Assembly: GCA_958450325.1 (NCBI GenBank)
Contig: OY288256.1
Span: 46,890,953 to 46,954,952 of the forward strand
Origin: Agrostemma githago
Lineage: Eukaryota > Streptophyta > Magnoliopsida > Caryophyllales > Caryophyllaceae
DNA length: 64,000 bases
Reading direction: 5' to 3'
The translations under genes were made by a program, and so were the position numbers. The notes under the pieces were generated by a model, which saw nothing but the letters and a program-made list of their open reading frames with translations, made no database searches and had not been told where the DNA came from. Below are positions 43,293-55,451 of the stretch, piece by piece (position 1 is the stretch's first letter; each line of letters starts with the position of its first letter).

Positions 43293-45886
43293 ATGCCTAG
43301 GAGGAGAGGTGACTTCTTTCTCTTCAATCCAGAGCCAGAAAGACTCTTTAGAGCCTTTCGCCAACGGACGATTGATCGGGTTAGAACCTCTTAACCGAAT
43401 ACTAGCAATACCATTGAAGAACAAGCTCAAGGATCCGACTTGAACGAAACACCTCGAGAGACGGCCGAAGGGAATTTCATCAATCCTTTTGGTACTTCTA
43501 GTCACTCTTCTCAACCTAGTTCTCCTTCTACATCTACATCAACTCCGTCTACACCATCATCTCCCGCACATCCAACAATGCCTAAGTTCTCTTCTCATTC
43601 AACCTTTACGGAAGACGTTTTGCCCGGTCCAACCGCTTTACCGGCCGCATATACCGGAAATTTTGTGGCAAAAACGCCATTTATCCAATTGGTCGAAAGA
43701 AGTCAATTTAGTGGGTTACCAACCAAAGATCCTCATCAACACATGGAAACCTTTTCAGACCATTGCGATGCTATCTCACAACCGGGAATAACCCAAGACC
43801 AAATCCGGTGGGTATTATTTCCTTTCTCTTTGATCGGTAAGGCTAAGAAATGGTTCAAAGGTTTAGACAAGGCGACTCTCGGTATTGACACTTGGAAGAA
43901 GTTAGCCTTAGCTTTCTACCAACAATTTTATCCACCGGAGAAGACCAATCTATTGAGAGCTTCTATCACGGGATTTCAACAACGTGATGAAGAAAGCCTC
44001 TATGAATCGTGGGAAAGATTCAAAGGCTTGATCCGCTCTTGTCCTCACCATGGTTTATCACAGTGGTTCCTTGTTCAACAGTTCTGGAACGGGTTATATG
44101 AAGATTCAAGGGCCATACTCAACATGGGATCGAATGGAAGGTTTACCGAGGTAGATAATGACCAAACTTGGTCAAGAATTGAGGAGATGGCGGTACACAA
44201 CTCCCAATACTCAAGGCCTAGGAAGGCGAATCGAGGGGGAAGGCACGAGATCGATGCCATTACACAACTAAGTATTGATCTTGGAGCCCAATTAAAAATT
44301 CACATGGAAACTATTGACAAGAAGCTCCAAAGCCATTTTGATCAAGGTCAAAGCACAAGTGCCTCCCACCAACATTCAACTCAACAAGTCAAAGCTTTGG
44401 AAGTTGTATCTCCTACATCTTATTATGGGATATGCGAGATTTGCGGGATATTTGGACATGAACCTCAACATTGTCGAGGTAGTATTGAGCAAGTGAATGC
44501 CTTTCAAGCGTTCAAGCAAGGTGCCCCATACTCTAACTTCAAGCAAAATGTGCCAAATCCTCACATGTTCCAAGCTTCCCAACAAGCTTCCCAACAACAA
44601 TCTCTACAACACCGTCCATATGTTCCACCTCCCTTAAGGGACAACAACCAAGGCTACCAAGGTTATGTAGGCAACCCAAGGCCATTCAACAACTTCCAAC
44701 AACATAACCAAGGAACCTTTAGCAACAACATAATCAAGGGTTCCACAATCAAGGGAACTTCAATCATCAAGGTAGTTTCCAAGGAAACCAACACTCCCAA
44801 GGACATCAAAACTACAACCATGGTAACACTCAAGACCTTAATCAAGGCAACTCTCATGGGTTCCAAGGGAACCTTCATTAACAACAAGGATCTCAAGGTA
44901 CTCAACATGAAAGCAAGCAAAGGAGTCAGTCTCCTATTCATGATTATGGCATTCCTCTAGCCATCACCAACACTCCTCATAACCAACAATCTCTCCCTCG
45001 GGATTTCGACATGCAAAAATCAATGTTGGATGTGCAAAGGAGTAATCAAGAAATGCAAAGAAGCCAAATGGAGATGCTAAGAAACCAACAAGAATTCTTT
45101 GCTCATTTTCAAAGGGAGAACATAGCAAGAGATGCTCATATGCAGATGCTCGAAACCCAAATAGCTCAAGTTGCTTCAGGTAGCTCTTCAAGGCAAAAGG
45201 GGCAACTACCTCCTCAAGGTGAACCGGCGAAATTTGAACATGTGAATGCTATTACCTTGAGGAGTGGTGCATCTTATGACTTCCCCGTGTTTCCTAGTGA
45301 GCAAGAGGCAATGAAAGAAGTTGTATCTCCATCTCAAGACAATGCAAGCTTGGGAAACCTCATGGAGGAGCAAGTCTTGTGGGAGATTGGGAAACCCCAT
45401 GAAGACAAGCTTCCCCCACTTCAAGGAAAAGACAAAGGAAAGAGGAAAATGTCAATTGAAAAGTCCATCCCTAATGAGCAAGACAAGATACACATCAAGT
45501 TGCCTTTCCCAACAAGGCAAATGAAGACCAAGGTGGATGTTCAATATGACAAGTTCCTAGATATTGTGAAGAAGTTGGATGTGAGTGTCCCTTTTACCGA
45601 GCTACTTACCCAAGTCCCGGCATATGCAAGATTCATGAAAGAAATCTTGGCTAGGAAGAGATCCGTCGACAAGGAAGAGACCATAGCGTTCACAAGAGAG
45701 GTGAGCGAGCTCATTCAAGGCTCTACACTTCCCAAGTTGAAGGATCCGGGTAGTTTCTCAATCCCGTGCACCATAGGCAACTTGAAGATTGAGAGAGCAT
45801 TATGTGATTTGGGTGCGAGTGTAAGCATCATTTCCTATTCCATTTGTGAGCGACTTGGGATGAAAGAGCTCAAGTGTACTTCTATT
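43293..45886 (+). pseudogene. gag-pro: Athila-like Gag-protease, broken and truncated
   Basis: The likely start is the ATG at 43293 (MPRRRGDFFLFNPEPERLF). Gag domain motifs follow: FSLIGKAKKWFKGL, WKKLALAFYQQFYPPEKTN and the knuckle CEICGIFGHEPQHC (CX2CX4HX4C). Further on are a Gln/Asn-rich stretch, a helical Met/Gln-rich stretch (45011-45130) and the Athila-typical FEHVNAITLRSG. The protease signature CDLGASVSIISYSICERLGM closes it. Lesions: TAA at 43392-43394, a frame change near 44720, and a TAA near 44880 in the restored frame. At 45887 the sequence is cut by LARD copy 2; RT and the rest would lie beyond 64000. Cellular role: retroelement particle protein and its protease, here dead. Confidence 0.88.
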
Positions 45887-46289
45887 TGTAGACACCCGCA
45901 TTTTGACTGCCACGTGTCTATGGTAGTCTCCGAAAAACACCCGATGATGATCGGACGCAAACGTGACTTGGTATACTTGGACTTGGGCTCGGAATCAATA
46001 ATATCCGAAATGGACTTTTAGCGGACTAAAAATCTCACAAAACAGACCTCAAATCCAGGCTCAGTGGGTCGTTCCCAATAAAATGAGACTAATTTGGGTC
46101 AAAACCGACACCAAAAATAAATCCCGTCTTTTGGCGACCGGGTCAAAACCCGGTCAAAGACGAAACCATCTCAGAAATCAGCCAAATACATTCTCGAGAT
46201 TTGCGCCAAATTCAAAATCCAAACAAATCAATCCAAATCAATGCAAATCAATCAATGGCAATCACGCCTAAAATAGCCCTGCCTAATTG

Positions 46290-46404
46290 ATCCACTCGAT
46301 CGAGTGGATTGACCCACTCGATCGAGTGGAGCCTCAAGAAGGCTGTCCAGATTCATTCACGAGGGCACTCGACCGAGTGCACCCGCGCCACTCGGTCGAG
46401 TGAC
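46290..46404. promoter_or_regulatory. Palindrome cluster upstream of the TATA box, LARD copy 2
   Basis: Four palindromes or near-palindromes with the CTCGA(T/C)CGAG core lie within 135 bp upstream of TATAAAT at 46422. The longest is a 20-bp perfect palindrome at 46290-46309. The arms differ from those of copy 1 while staying self-complementary. Confidence 0.75.
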
Positions 46405-46808
46405 CCAACGTCGGGGCTCCCTATAAATACCCCACGACTCCCATTCATTTCACAAGGTTTTTTCAAGGATTTCCCATGCATCCTTAACCTACATTTACCT
46501 ACATTCCAACCCTATACACCGACACTACAAGCCTTAGTAACCCTAAGCAATACACACAAAACCCGAGTCTTTCGTCCCTCGGTAACCGGCGACACATACA
46601 CACACACATATACACACCATAACTTGCATACATCCTCGATACTCCGGCGTCCCGTCGCTATTTACGAGTCCATTTCCGAGGCTTATACCTAGCATGTATG
46701 TTGAGGGTGTCCTAAACCCCATCTCGATCTCTACTATCTCGTCTCGTTTTTATTTACTTTATCACATTTTTGTATCATCTATTATTACTAATATCGTCAT
46801 CATACCGC

Positions 46809-46833
46809 GTATATATATATATATATATATATT
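46809..46833. repeat. (TA)n microsatellite in LARD copy 2 5' LTR
   Basis: About 12 TA units. The corresponding run in the 3' LTR (about 63743-63783) has about 20 units. Confidence 0.9.
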
Positions 46834-47184
46834 AGTACTAAAAATTCGGTTTTGAATACGTTGGACTATGATAATCGCCTAAAGGTCATAGTTGAACGCA
46901 TTTAATCCCTTTTCTATAATTAGTGCGGAACCCGTTGACACGAAAACCGACATCACATAATCCGAAAGGATTAGTTTCGATGTCGTGACGTAGAGGGATG
47001 CAATTTCGTCACTAATCAAACTTTTCAATCACATAATAACATTTTCCTAAAATTCCGATGACGGTATTATAATCGTATGCATACACGATTATAGCACCGG
47101 AAGCCAAATTAAATAAGAATCGTGCGATACTCGTATTTGGTTTGGCCGACCATCGATTTCCAATCAAAAAACGAAACGAGTTGT

Positions 47185-47310
47185 CACTCGTACATGGGCT
47201 ACTCGACCGAGTACATATGCTACTCGATCGAGTAGCACCCAAAAAAATGGGCAGTAGCTACGTAAAAGACGCACTCGACCGAGTCACACCACGACTCGAT
47301 CGAGTGGGTC
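47185..47310. promoter_or_regulatory. Second palindrome cluster, LARD copy 2 5' LTR
   Basis: GCTACTCGATCGAGTAGC (47219-47236) has TACTCGACCGAGTA before it and CACTCGACCGAGT and GACTCGATCGAGTGG after it. It occupies the same position relative to the LTR promoter as the cluster at 30783-30910 in copy 1. Confidence 0.7.
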
Positions 47311-48312
47311 CTGTAACCCATAAAACCGAGGGCTTTGACACACATTTCAAGCCTCGTCTTTTTATCGACTTTAGTCATCACGTGTAAAGACAATCACGTG
47401 ACTCTTCCTTTTTCAAAACTCACACATATCACGATACGTATAACGACTTTGACCGTTCTCCTTCGTAGTGATAAGTCGGGACAAGACTACGGGATGTGGG
47501 ATCGGGCTAGCAATACGCCACAGTCCCATGTTTCCGTCCTTCGTTTAGTACACAACATAATGTGTATTTAACCGGGGTTAGTCCATCTACACATTTCGCG
47601 GTCTAGTTTATATACGGGTCCGTTTCTAGTTAACGTCTACCATTTCCTATTCGATTATTCTATTTTATTGCTCGTTGTATTGTGAATTCCAGGTTGTATT
47701 CCGCCCGTGTAATTTGTAATTTGTTTACGAGTTTTCTATTTTTGATGTTTGCCATTTATTTATTTAAATGAACATCACGTGCTAAATTACTTCGACCATA
47801 TCTAAGATGCATTAAATGACGTAGCAAATCAATAATTCACATGCTTAGCCCGAAAATGCTGTTTGACTATCATTTAGTCGTTTTACTAGCGCGCGTACAC
47901 GAACACGAACGATGTCTTAGTAGAGGCCGCCATTGTGCGGGCGGGGTTGGGTGTCCTTAGTGGGCTTCCCAACACGTACCCTCACCCCTTACTCAGAACC
48001 TTTGGTTTCCGGATGTCCGAAACCCTTGGCGCACGAGAGTCATTCTATATACGAAAGCCGGTGTAAACGGTATCGGTATAACAATGCAAAGGGACGAGCC
48101 CCATAAACTCTGAAATCGAAGTGGGCTTACTTTGTGTGTAGCCCATGACGACATAGAGTGGGCTCGTATGGTTCCGAATAACCACAAAATTCGGTGGCGA
48201 CTCCATTTTTACTTAAATTTCGAACCCGAGAACAATCTTACCACGAGATTCATTCGCCTACCCAAACCCGCGCTTCGCCGCGTCGGGGTGGACCTACGTC
48301 ATGTCCACAATT

Positions 48313-48330
48313 TGGCGACTCTGCTGGGGA
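48313..48330 (+). promoter_or_regulatory. PBS of LARD copy 2
   Basis: TGGCGACTCTGCTGGGGA lies three bases after the LTR end and differs from copy 1 by one base. Confidence 0.8.
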
Positions 48331-48397
48331 TACCTGATGTACCACATGTCATCGGGGTTCCTAGGGTGAGACTCGAAGAGAAATCGTTCGTAGATTA

Positions 48398-49710
48398 TGT
48401 TGGAGCGAGTGTCCTCCACAATAGTGCATTGATATATTAAATCTCATGGACGGAATATACTTGGGATAATTAGTACATTGATACTCCACGTCAGTTGATT
48501 AACGTAAATCGGTAACGCTCAGCTGACTAGAGTTAGACGTTATTGTCGTATGACGGCGGTGATCAACTGATCCCTTTCGGTCACACCTATAGGATGAGAC
48601 CCAAATAGAAGACTAATTATTTGTATCTGATACAGTTAATTAGCACCTTGCGTATATATTTGATATATGTTTGGTAATGAGAGTTATTTATTGGAGATAA
48701 AGTTTAGAACTCTGTCCGATTAAGTTTATTAGTCTATTATACGATAATTGACTGAATAAATTTTACGTCTTATTTTAATACGATTAAATAAGACCTAATT
48801 TGGTATTTAAACGTTAATTACTAAATTAGTTGAGGTTTTGTATGCTTTTATGGATAGTGGTAATTAGCCGTTAATATATTTACAAGGAGTTGTAAATTTA
48901 GCTAATTGATTATTATTATTAATATGGGACCTATTATATATAGATATAATAGTAATATACTACTTAAGGAGTTAAGTGTATATTATTTGATGTGATCAAT
49001 TATGGAGATAATTGATCATGTCACACATTGCATTTGTATGACAAATGACAATAAATAAGGACCCATTTTTATGTACATGTGTGTGTGTGACACACTAGTA
49101 AATATAATGACAAATGTGGTTGTTCTTATTTTACTACATACATAAATAATAGTAATAATGACACTAGACACTTGACATAAGCATGCAAATAAAATTAAAA
49201 GCTAATTGGTCTTCCCATGTGGGGTGGCCGGTTTTGGGGAGCTAAAAAGGGGACTATTTGTTCACTTATTTACTCCATCCCATTCATTCATGCATGTGCT
49301 TTTGAGCTTTTACCTCATCTCTCCAAAACTCTCTCTAAATACTAGTATTCATCTTTTACTAGAGTAGTAATAGATTAATAATATTAGTATTGTTTTATCA
49401 CTACTATTATCTAGTTAATAATAGTGGTGATTATTTGGGTTGATTCTTGGTGCAACTTAAAAGAGATCTTCTACATTGGAGATTCAAGGTTTTGGAGGAT
49501 CATCCATACTATTATTAGCTCAAGAACAATAAGAAAAGGAGTTTTCTTATTGTGCCCAATATTTCCTCATTGTTTATGTAAGGAAATCTCTTCTTATATC
49601 TAGTTTTTGTCATTTGATGTCATGCATGTAACTAGATCTTTATATACTAAATTAACAAGTAATTTAGTAACTAATTAGAGGAGTCTAATTAGTGGGTTAC
49701 GAACCTAACA
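48398..49710 (+). repeat. 5' LTR of the Copia element
   Basis: 1313 bp, TGTTGGAGCGAGTGTCCTCC to GGGTTACGAACCTAACA. AT-rich, with several TATATA motifs; the start site was not assigned. Confidence 0.97.
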
Positions 49711-49712
49711 AG

Positions 49713-49724
49713 TGGTATCAGAGC
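49713..49724 (+). promoter_or_regulatory. PBS of the Copia element (initiator tRNA-Met type)
   Basis: TGGTATCAGAGC is the standard complement to the 3' end of initiator tRNA-Met and starts two bases after the LTR. Confidence 0.95.
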
Positions 49725-51440
49725 TTTGTTGTTGCATGCATGTCGATTTTTGACATTTTTTCGGGTTATATGATAACTTTGTAAAAACCGAAAATTTTGT
49801 GTAAAAGGTGTTTCACACGAAATTTTTGGGTACATGCATACCTAATGACCTCAAAATGGTTGTGGTCGAATTTGGTAATTTTTGGAATTTATTTGCTAAT
49901 TTATAAATCATTTATGCCTTAAAAACCGAGTTTTTATGCCTATTTGATGTTAAAAGTTAACTAAAAATAGTTGCATGTTGTTTTTGGGCATGGTTTTTTG
50001 GTGTACATATCTTCATATGTTGATGGACATATGTGTAAATTTTTGAAATTTATTTTGTCCTTTTGGGATGTTTATTGTTTTTTTATGAGATAAGAATCGA
50101 TAAACATGCATTTATTTGTTCCTATTTTATTCGAGAATATTTGTGGACAAGTTTTTGTTTTGGAGTTCCAGGAAATGTTCCAGAATGAACAAAATTATTC
50201 ATTTTTAATTTTGGACGTTTTATGATTTAATTTGAATTTATTTCATAAAATTGACCATTTACCGATTAAATTAGCAAATTAAATCAATTCAAACTAATTT
50301 TTATTTTTCAAATTAGTGGAGACTAATTCTTGAAATTCCAAATTGGTTTGGAAAAATTAGTTTGAGCTTAATTGAGAATTAAGTGTTGATTAATGATTTT
50401 TAATGGTTAAAAATCGATAAATTCCATAAAACCGAGCTAGGATGAACTTGATAAATTATGGGGCGATTTTGGCATGATTTTTACAGCATTTTATTTATTT
50501 ATTTTAATGTTGTTGAATGAATGAATGTCATTTATTGTTTATTTTGCAAGATTGTACCTAGTATGGCCTAGTCTTTTAATCGGTATTACCCGTAATGTAA
50601 GGGAATATCGATTTGATTGTAATTAATTGCGATCTCGTATCGCCCGTTTGTAATAATTAATAGTTTTATTTATACAAATGTATAATAGGAAATGCTATGT
50701 ATCATTTGTATCATTTGTAATTAATTATTATGAAGACGGAGATTACACAAGACGGTGGACAAAAGACGGTGCCTTTTGGTGGTGTTCCATTGAAGAGGCC
50801 AGGGACCAAGGAGTTGGTTTCCGATTTTGTAATAGTCTAGTTAATTAGATTAGCTAGATGGCCATACTAGGATTTATTTGTTTGATGCTTGCTTTATTTT
50901 CGCTCATGCCAAAATCGCCAATCATGCATTTTATTCGTCGATTGTCAATTCACCAATTTACGTAATCACCAACTTAGTTCACTTATAAGTGATTAGTAAC
51001 CTAATATTGACAAGACCTCTCACATGCATCGTAAGAATTGAGATTTAGCCTTACCAATTAAAGCACCTATGAACCCCTTGTTCATTAGGGCAACCACAAC
51101 GTGGACCCTTTTTACCTAGGGTAAATAGGGTGATAAGATCACATGCCAAGATTGGGTTGGACTCAACGAGATAAAAGTTATTTCGGGGCTAGGAGATGGA
51201 TTTGGTTGAAATCCGTCGACCGAGAGTTCTAGGGTAGAATTAGTCAAGTAATGACTTACCGTTTTTACATAAGGATTGCATGCGATGTTAGTTCTTATCT
51301 AGATACGGGTCTTGGAATCGCTTATATAATTTCGTGAGGGGTCATTATATGAGTGACTTGTTAAAATTGTTTTACAAGTAAATTATATAACAATGAATGT
51401 TAATATTTCCTAAACTTTGTTGTAGTGTTTATAATTCGCT
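49725..51440 (+). other. Long untranslated leader of the Copia element
   Basis: 1.7 kb between PBS and the polyprotein start, AT-rich, with many short upstream ATGs. A long leader is common in such Copia elements. No ORF of note and no RNA gene was recognised. Confidence 0.7.
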
Positions 51441-54400
51441 ATGGCTACTAATGCAACCATTCAACTCGGAAAGGATTCTTGGCTTAGGTCCGTTATGGAC
51501 AAATGTATCTTGAAAGACGATGGAAGTAATTTCATCGAGTGGGAGTCTACCATTAAAGGTGCGGCGTTGTCCGACAACGTCCTTCGTTACTTGAACGAAC
51601 CACCACCCAACGAACCCGGTCCTCGAGCCGCCCCGGCACAAAGGACCGCTTATGAGGAGTATTTGAAGATATCCAACGATATCAAGAATGTCTTGATATG
51701 GTCAATGTCTCCAAAACTCAAGCTTCAATACATTACCCTTAATGCATATGAGATATTCTCAAGGGTTACGACGGCTTTTTCCCAATCACCCGATATCCGT
51801 CAATATGAGGCTATGATGAAATTCTTCGAGGGTAAGCTAGAAAAGGGCCAAAAAGTTGGTCCTCATGTGCTCAAGATGATTGAGCATATTGACACACTAG
51901 AGCGTCTAGGGTGTAGCATTCCCAAGAAGCTTGCGATCGGTCGCATTCTTCACTCACTCCCCTCCAAGTTCTCCCAAATTAGGGTGAACTATAATATGCA
52001 TGGCATGGACAAGAGTTTCCAAGAGCTTCATGCACTCCTCAACCAAGCGGAGAGGGACATGGAGGCTAGTGGGAGTGAGAAGAGAGACATGCTCTCCATG
52101 AAAATGAAGAATCTCAACCTTGGGGTTCAAAAGGGTAAAAACAAGGGTAAGACCAAATTCAAGAGACATGGAAAAGACAAGAACAAAGGGAAAGCTATTG
52201 AGAATAGCAAACCTAAGGCTAAGGTTAACAAACATGCCGACGCCGATTGCTATCATTGTAATGGCAAGGGACATTGGAAGCGCAATTGTCCCAAATATTT
52301 GAAGGAATTGAAGAACAAGAAAGACGAGAGTGAGACTCCGTCAGGTATTGTCCTCACTTCCCTCTATATGATAGACATTAACTATACTTGCACTTCCACT
52401 TGGGTATTAGATACCGGATGTGGTTCTCATCTTTGTAATCATTTACAGGGCATGAGGGACGTGCGAGCACTAGCCAAGGGTGATGTGGACCTACGCATGG
52501 GAAATGGAGCTAGAGTAGCCGCTATATCCGTAGGCACTTATGTACTCACTCTAGCTAGTGGTTTTGAGTTGTATTTGAATAATTGTTATTTCGTACCAAC
52601 TCTAACTAAGAACATTATCTCCATTTCCGTACTTGATATGGAAGGTTTTTCCTTTATGATTAAGGACAATTGTTGTACTTTTTCATTTAATGACATGGTT
52701 TATGGTAAAGCTACGTCTATCGGAGGTATTTATGTTCTAGATAATGTTAATGATGTATATCATGTAGAGAACAAGAAGCTCAAAACGGGTGAACCTAATC
52801 AATCCTACCTTTGGCATTGTCGTTTAGGGCACATAAACGAACGACGCATTAAGAGACTTGTTTCAACGAAACTTCTCAAACCGTTTGATTACGAATCTTA
52901 TGGTGTATGCGAGTCTTGCCTACTAGGCAAGATGACTCGGGCTCCTTTCTCAAGTAAAGGAACACGAGCAAGTGAGGTATTGGGCCTTATACATACCGAT
53001 GTGTGTGGCCCAATGACTATCACCGCTAGGGGTGGTTACAACTACTTCATCACTTTTACCGACGACTTAAGTAGATATGGGTATGTCTACTTAATGAGGC
53101 ATAAGAGCGATGCTTTTGAAAAGTTCAAAGAGTTTCAAAGTGAAGTAGAGAACCAATTGGATAAAAAGATTAAAGTACTACGATCCGATCGTGGCGGTGA
53201 ATACCTAAATAATGAATTTGATTCACACCTAAAAGATTGTGGCATAGTATCACAATGGACTCCTCCTGGCACACCACAGTTGAATGGTGTGGCCGAAAGG
53301 AGAAACCGAACTTTATTAGATATGGTTCGGTCCATGATGAGTCTCACTGAGCTTCCTGATTCATTTTGGGGTTTTGCCATTTTGTCCGCAATATTTTCAC
53401 TAAATCGAAGCCCGACTAAAGCGGCCAATAAGACACCATATGAGATATGGAAGGGAAGGGTTCCTTATTTGTCGTTCATGAGAATCTGGGGTTGTGAGGC
53501 ATATGTTCAGAACAAGTCTGACAACAAACTCGCACCAAGATCCGACAAATGTCTGTTTGTAGGGTATCCAAAGGAAACACAAGGCTATTACTTCTACAAT
53601 CGTCACGAAAACAAAGTGTTTGTGGCACGTGACGCTGTCTTTCTAGAAAATGACTTCATTTCTAGAAGACAGAGTGGGAGAAAATTTGAACTTGATGAAG
53701 TCCAAGAGCCACAAACCGAAAATGAAGTGGAGGAAAGCGTTCCCTCCTCCTCGGACACGGTTGTTGTTCCCTTTGAACCTAGGAAATCCACGAGGATTAG
53801 TCATCCTCCTGATCGATACCTTGGTATTGTCGAGGAAGATGCGTTAGACATGTTGCTTTGCGAAAGTGACGAGCCTAACACCTACAAGGCGGCCATATCT
53901 AGTCGTGATTCCATGCAATGGCTTCAAGCCATGCGATCCGAAATGGATTCTATGCACGAAAACCAAGTGTGGGATTTGGTTGATTTACCTGAAAAGGTGA
54001 GACCTCTTCAGTGTAAATGGATCTTTAAAATCAAGAATGGCATAGATGGACATAGAGATGTCTACAAAGCTAGATTGGTGGCAAAGGGTTTTACTCAAGT
54101 TCATGGTCTTCACTATGACGAAACCTTTGCTCCAGTCGCAATGCTTCGCTCCATAAGGATTATCCTAGCGATTGCCGCATTTCATGATTATGAGATTTGG
54201 CAAATGGATGTCAAAACCGCCTTCTTGAATGGGATTCTAGAAGAGGAAGTGTATATGACACAACCAGAAGGTTTTGTAGATACATCTAATCCTAGGAAGG
54301 TATGCAAGCTTAAGAGATCCATTTATGGTCTTAAGCAAGCGTCCAGAAGTTGGAATCATCGCTTTGATCATGTTATCAAACAATATGGTTTTGCTCGAAG

Positions 54401-55451
54401 TGTCGAGGAACCTTGTTTGTACATGAAGTTTAGTGGGAGTAAGGTAACCTTTCTTGTCTTGTATGTGGATGACATACTTCTTATCGGGAATGACGTTCTG
54501 ATGCTTGCTTCCGTAAAGGAGTGGCTAGGAAAACACTTCCAAATGAAAGATTTGGGAAATGCACAATGTATTTTGGGTATTCGGATCCATAGAGATAGAT
54601 CCAAAAGGACGTTGGTATTAAGTCAAGAAGCTTATATAGATAAGATTCTTGATAGATTCAAAATGAAAGACTCTAAGAGAGGCTTTCTTCCCATGAGTCA
54701 AGGTACCATTTTGTGCAAGTCACAGTGTCCTACCACACCCGAAGAAATTGAACGCATGAAGTTGATCCCATATGCTTCCGCGGTTGGATCAATCATGTAT
54801 GCCATGAAGTGCACTCGTCCCGATGTTTCGTATGCTTTGAGCATGACGAGTCGTTATCAAGCCAATCCAGGTGAAAGTCACTGGACAGCCGTGAAGAACA
54901 TCCTTAAGTACTTGCGAAGGACCAAGGATTCGTTCTTAGTGTTTGGAGGGGATACTGAATTACGTGTAAGAGGTTACACGGATGCCAGTTTCCAAACCGA
55001 TCGGGATGATTTGAAATCCCAATCCGGCTATGTTTATATGTTGAATGGAGGAGCCATTAGTTGGAAGAGCTCCAAGCAAAGTGTCACCGCGGATTCTACA
55101 ACAGAAGCTGAGTACGTCGCGGCTTCGGAAGCTGCAAAGGAAGCTGTTTGGATTCGTCAGTTTTTGGAAGGACTAGGAGTAGTCCACTCCGTCGAAGATC
55201 CTATCACCATATATTGTGACAACAGCGGGGCCATTTTTCAAGCAAAAGAGCCCAAGTCTAGCAATAAGTCTAGATATGTACTTAGGAAATACCACGTGAT
55301 AAGAGATCTCGAGGAAAGGAAGGAAATCGATATATGTAAGGTTGGGACAGACGAGAATATCGCTGATCCTTTAACCAAGCCTCTTTCAAAGGCTAAACAT
55401 GATGGTCATGTTGTTGCAATGAGATTGAGAAAAGTCCCGGATTTTCCTTAA
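51441..55451 (+). CDS. gag-pol: Copia Gag-Pol polyprotein, intact, 1336 residues
   Basis: A single open frame encodes all functions in Copia order. Gag (UBN2-like) occupies about residues 1-260. The zinc knuckle CYHCNGKGHWKRNC starts near residue 270. The protease active site LDTGCGSHLC is near 324. GAG-pre-integrase (HCRLGHINERR ... CESCLLGK) lies at about 455-495. The integrase core has D (HTDVCGP, near 518), D (SDRGGEY, near 580) and E (GVAERRN, near 618). RT runs from about 840 with catalytic YVDD near 1008, and RNase H has TTEAEYVAASEA near 1220 and a CDNSGAI motif near 1259. The start MATNATIQLGKDSW is the first ATG of the frame. There are no stops or frameshifts, so the element may be able to move by itself. 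The C-terminal sequence recalls Angela/Tork-type Copia, but the lineage is not certain by eye. Confidence 0.97.
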   Translation: MATNATIQLGKDSWLRSVMDKCILKDDGSNFIEWESTIKGAALSDNVLRYLNEPPPNEPGPRAAPAQRTAYEEYLKISNDIKNVLIWSMSPKLKLQYITLNAYEIFSRVTTAFSQSPDIRQYEAMMKFFEGKLEKGQKVGPHVLKMIEHIDTLERLGCSIPKKLAIGRILHSLPSKFSQIRVNYNMHGMDKSFQELHALLNQAERDMEASGSEKRDMLSMKMKNLNLGVQKGKNKGKTKFKRHGKDKNKGKAIENSKPKAKVNKHADADCYHCNGKGHWKRNCPKYLKELKNKKDESETPSGIVLTSLYMIDINYTCTSTWVLDTGCGSHLCNHLQGMRDVRALAKGDVDLRMGNGARVAAISVGTYVLTLASGFELYLNNCYFVPTLTKNIISISVLDMEGFSFMIKDNCCTFSFNDMVYGKATSIGGIYVLDNVNDVYHVENKKLKTGEPNQSYLWHCRLGHINERRIKRLVSTKLLKPFDYESYGVCESCLLGKMTRAPFSSKGTRASEVLGLIHTDVCGPMTITARGGYNYFITFTDDLSRYGYVYLMRHKSDAFEKFKEFQSEVENQLDKKIKVLRSDRGGEYLNNEFDSHLKDCGIVSQWTPPGTPQLNGVAERRNRTLLDMVRSMMSLTELPDSFWGFAILSAIFSLNRSPTKAANKTPYEIWKGRVPYLSFMRIWGCEAYVQNKSDNKLAPRSDKCLFVGYPKETQGYYFYNRHENKVFVARDAVFLENDFISRRQSGRKFELDEVQEPQTENEVEESVPSSSDTVVVPFEPRKSTRISHPPDRYLGIVEEDALDMLLCESDEPNTYKAAISSRDSMQWLQAMRSEMDSMHENQVWDLVDLPEKVRPLQCKWIFKIKNGIDGHRDVYKARLVAKGFTQVHGLHYDETFAPVAMLRSIRIILAIAAFHDYEIWQMDVKTAFLNGILEEEVYMTQPEGFVDTSNPRKVCKLKRSIYGLKQASRSWNHRFDHVIKQYGFARSVEEPCLYMKFSGSKVTFLVLYVDDILLIGNDVLMLASVKEWLGKHFQMKDLGNAQCILGIRIHRDRSKRTLVLSQEAYIDKILDRFKMKDSKRGFLPMSQGTILCKSQCPTTPEEIERMKLIPYASAVGSIMYAMKCTRPDVSYALSMTSRYQANPGESHWTAVKNILKYLRRTKDSFLVFGGDTELRVRGYTDASFQTDRDDLKSQSGYVYMLNGGAISWKSSKQSVTADSTTEAEYVAASEAAKEAVWIRQFLEGLGVVHSVEDPITIYCDNSGAIFQAKEPKSSNKSRYVLRKYHVIRDLEERKEIDICKVGTDENIADPLTKPLSKAKHDGHVVAMRLRKVPDFP

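Larger units (their letters stand above)
45887..48309 (+). repeat. 5' LTR of LARD copy 2
   Basis: 2423 bp, TGTAGACACCC to ATGTCCACA. The promoter TATAAAT is at 46422-46428. Palindromes: ATCCACTCGATCGAGTGGAT (46290-46309), CCACTCGATCGAGTGG (about 46314-46329), GCACTCGACCGAGTGC (about 46364-46379). A second cluster at 47185-47310 includes GCTACTCGATCGAGTAGC (47219-47236). Confidence 0.93.
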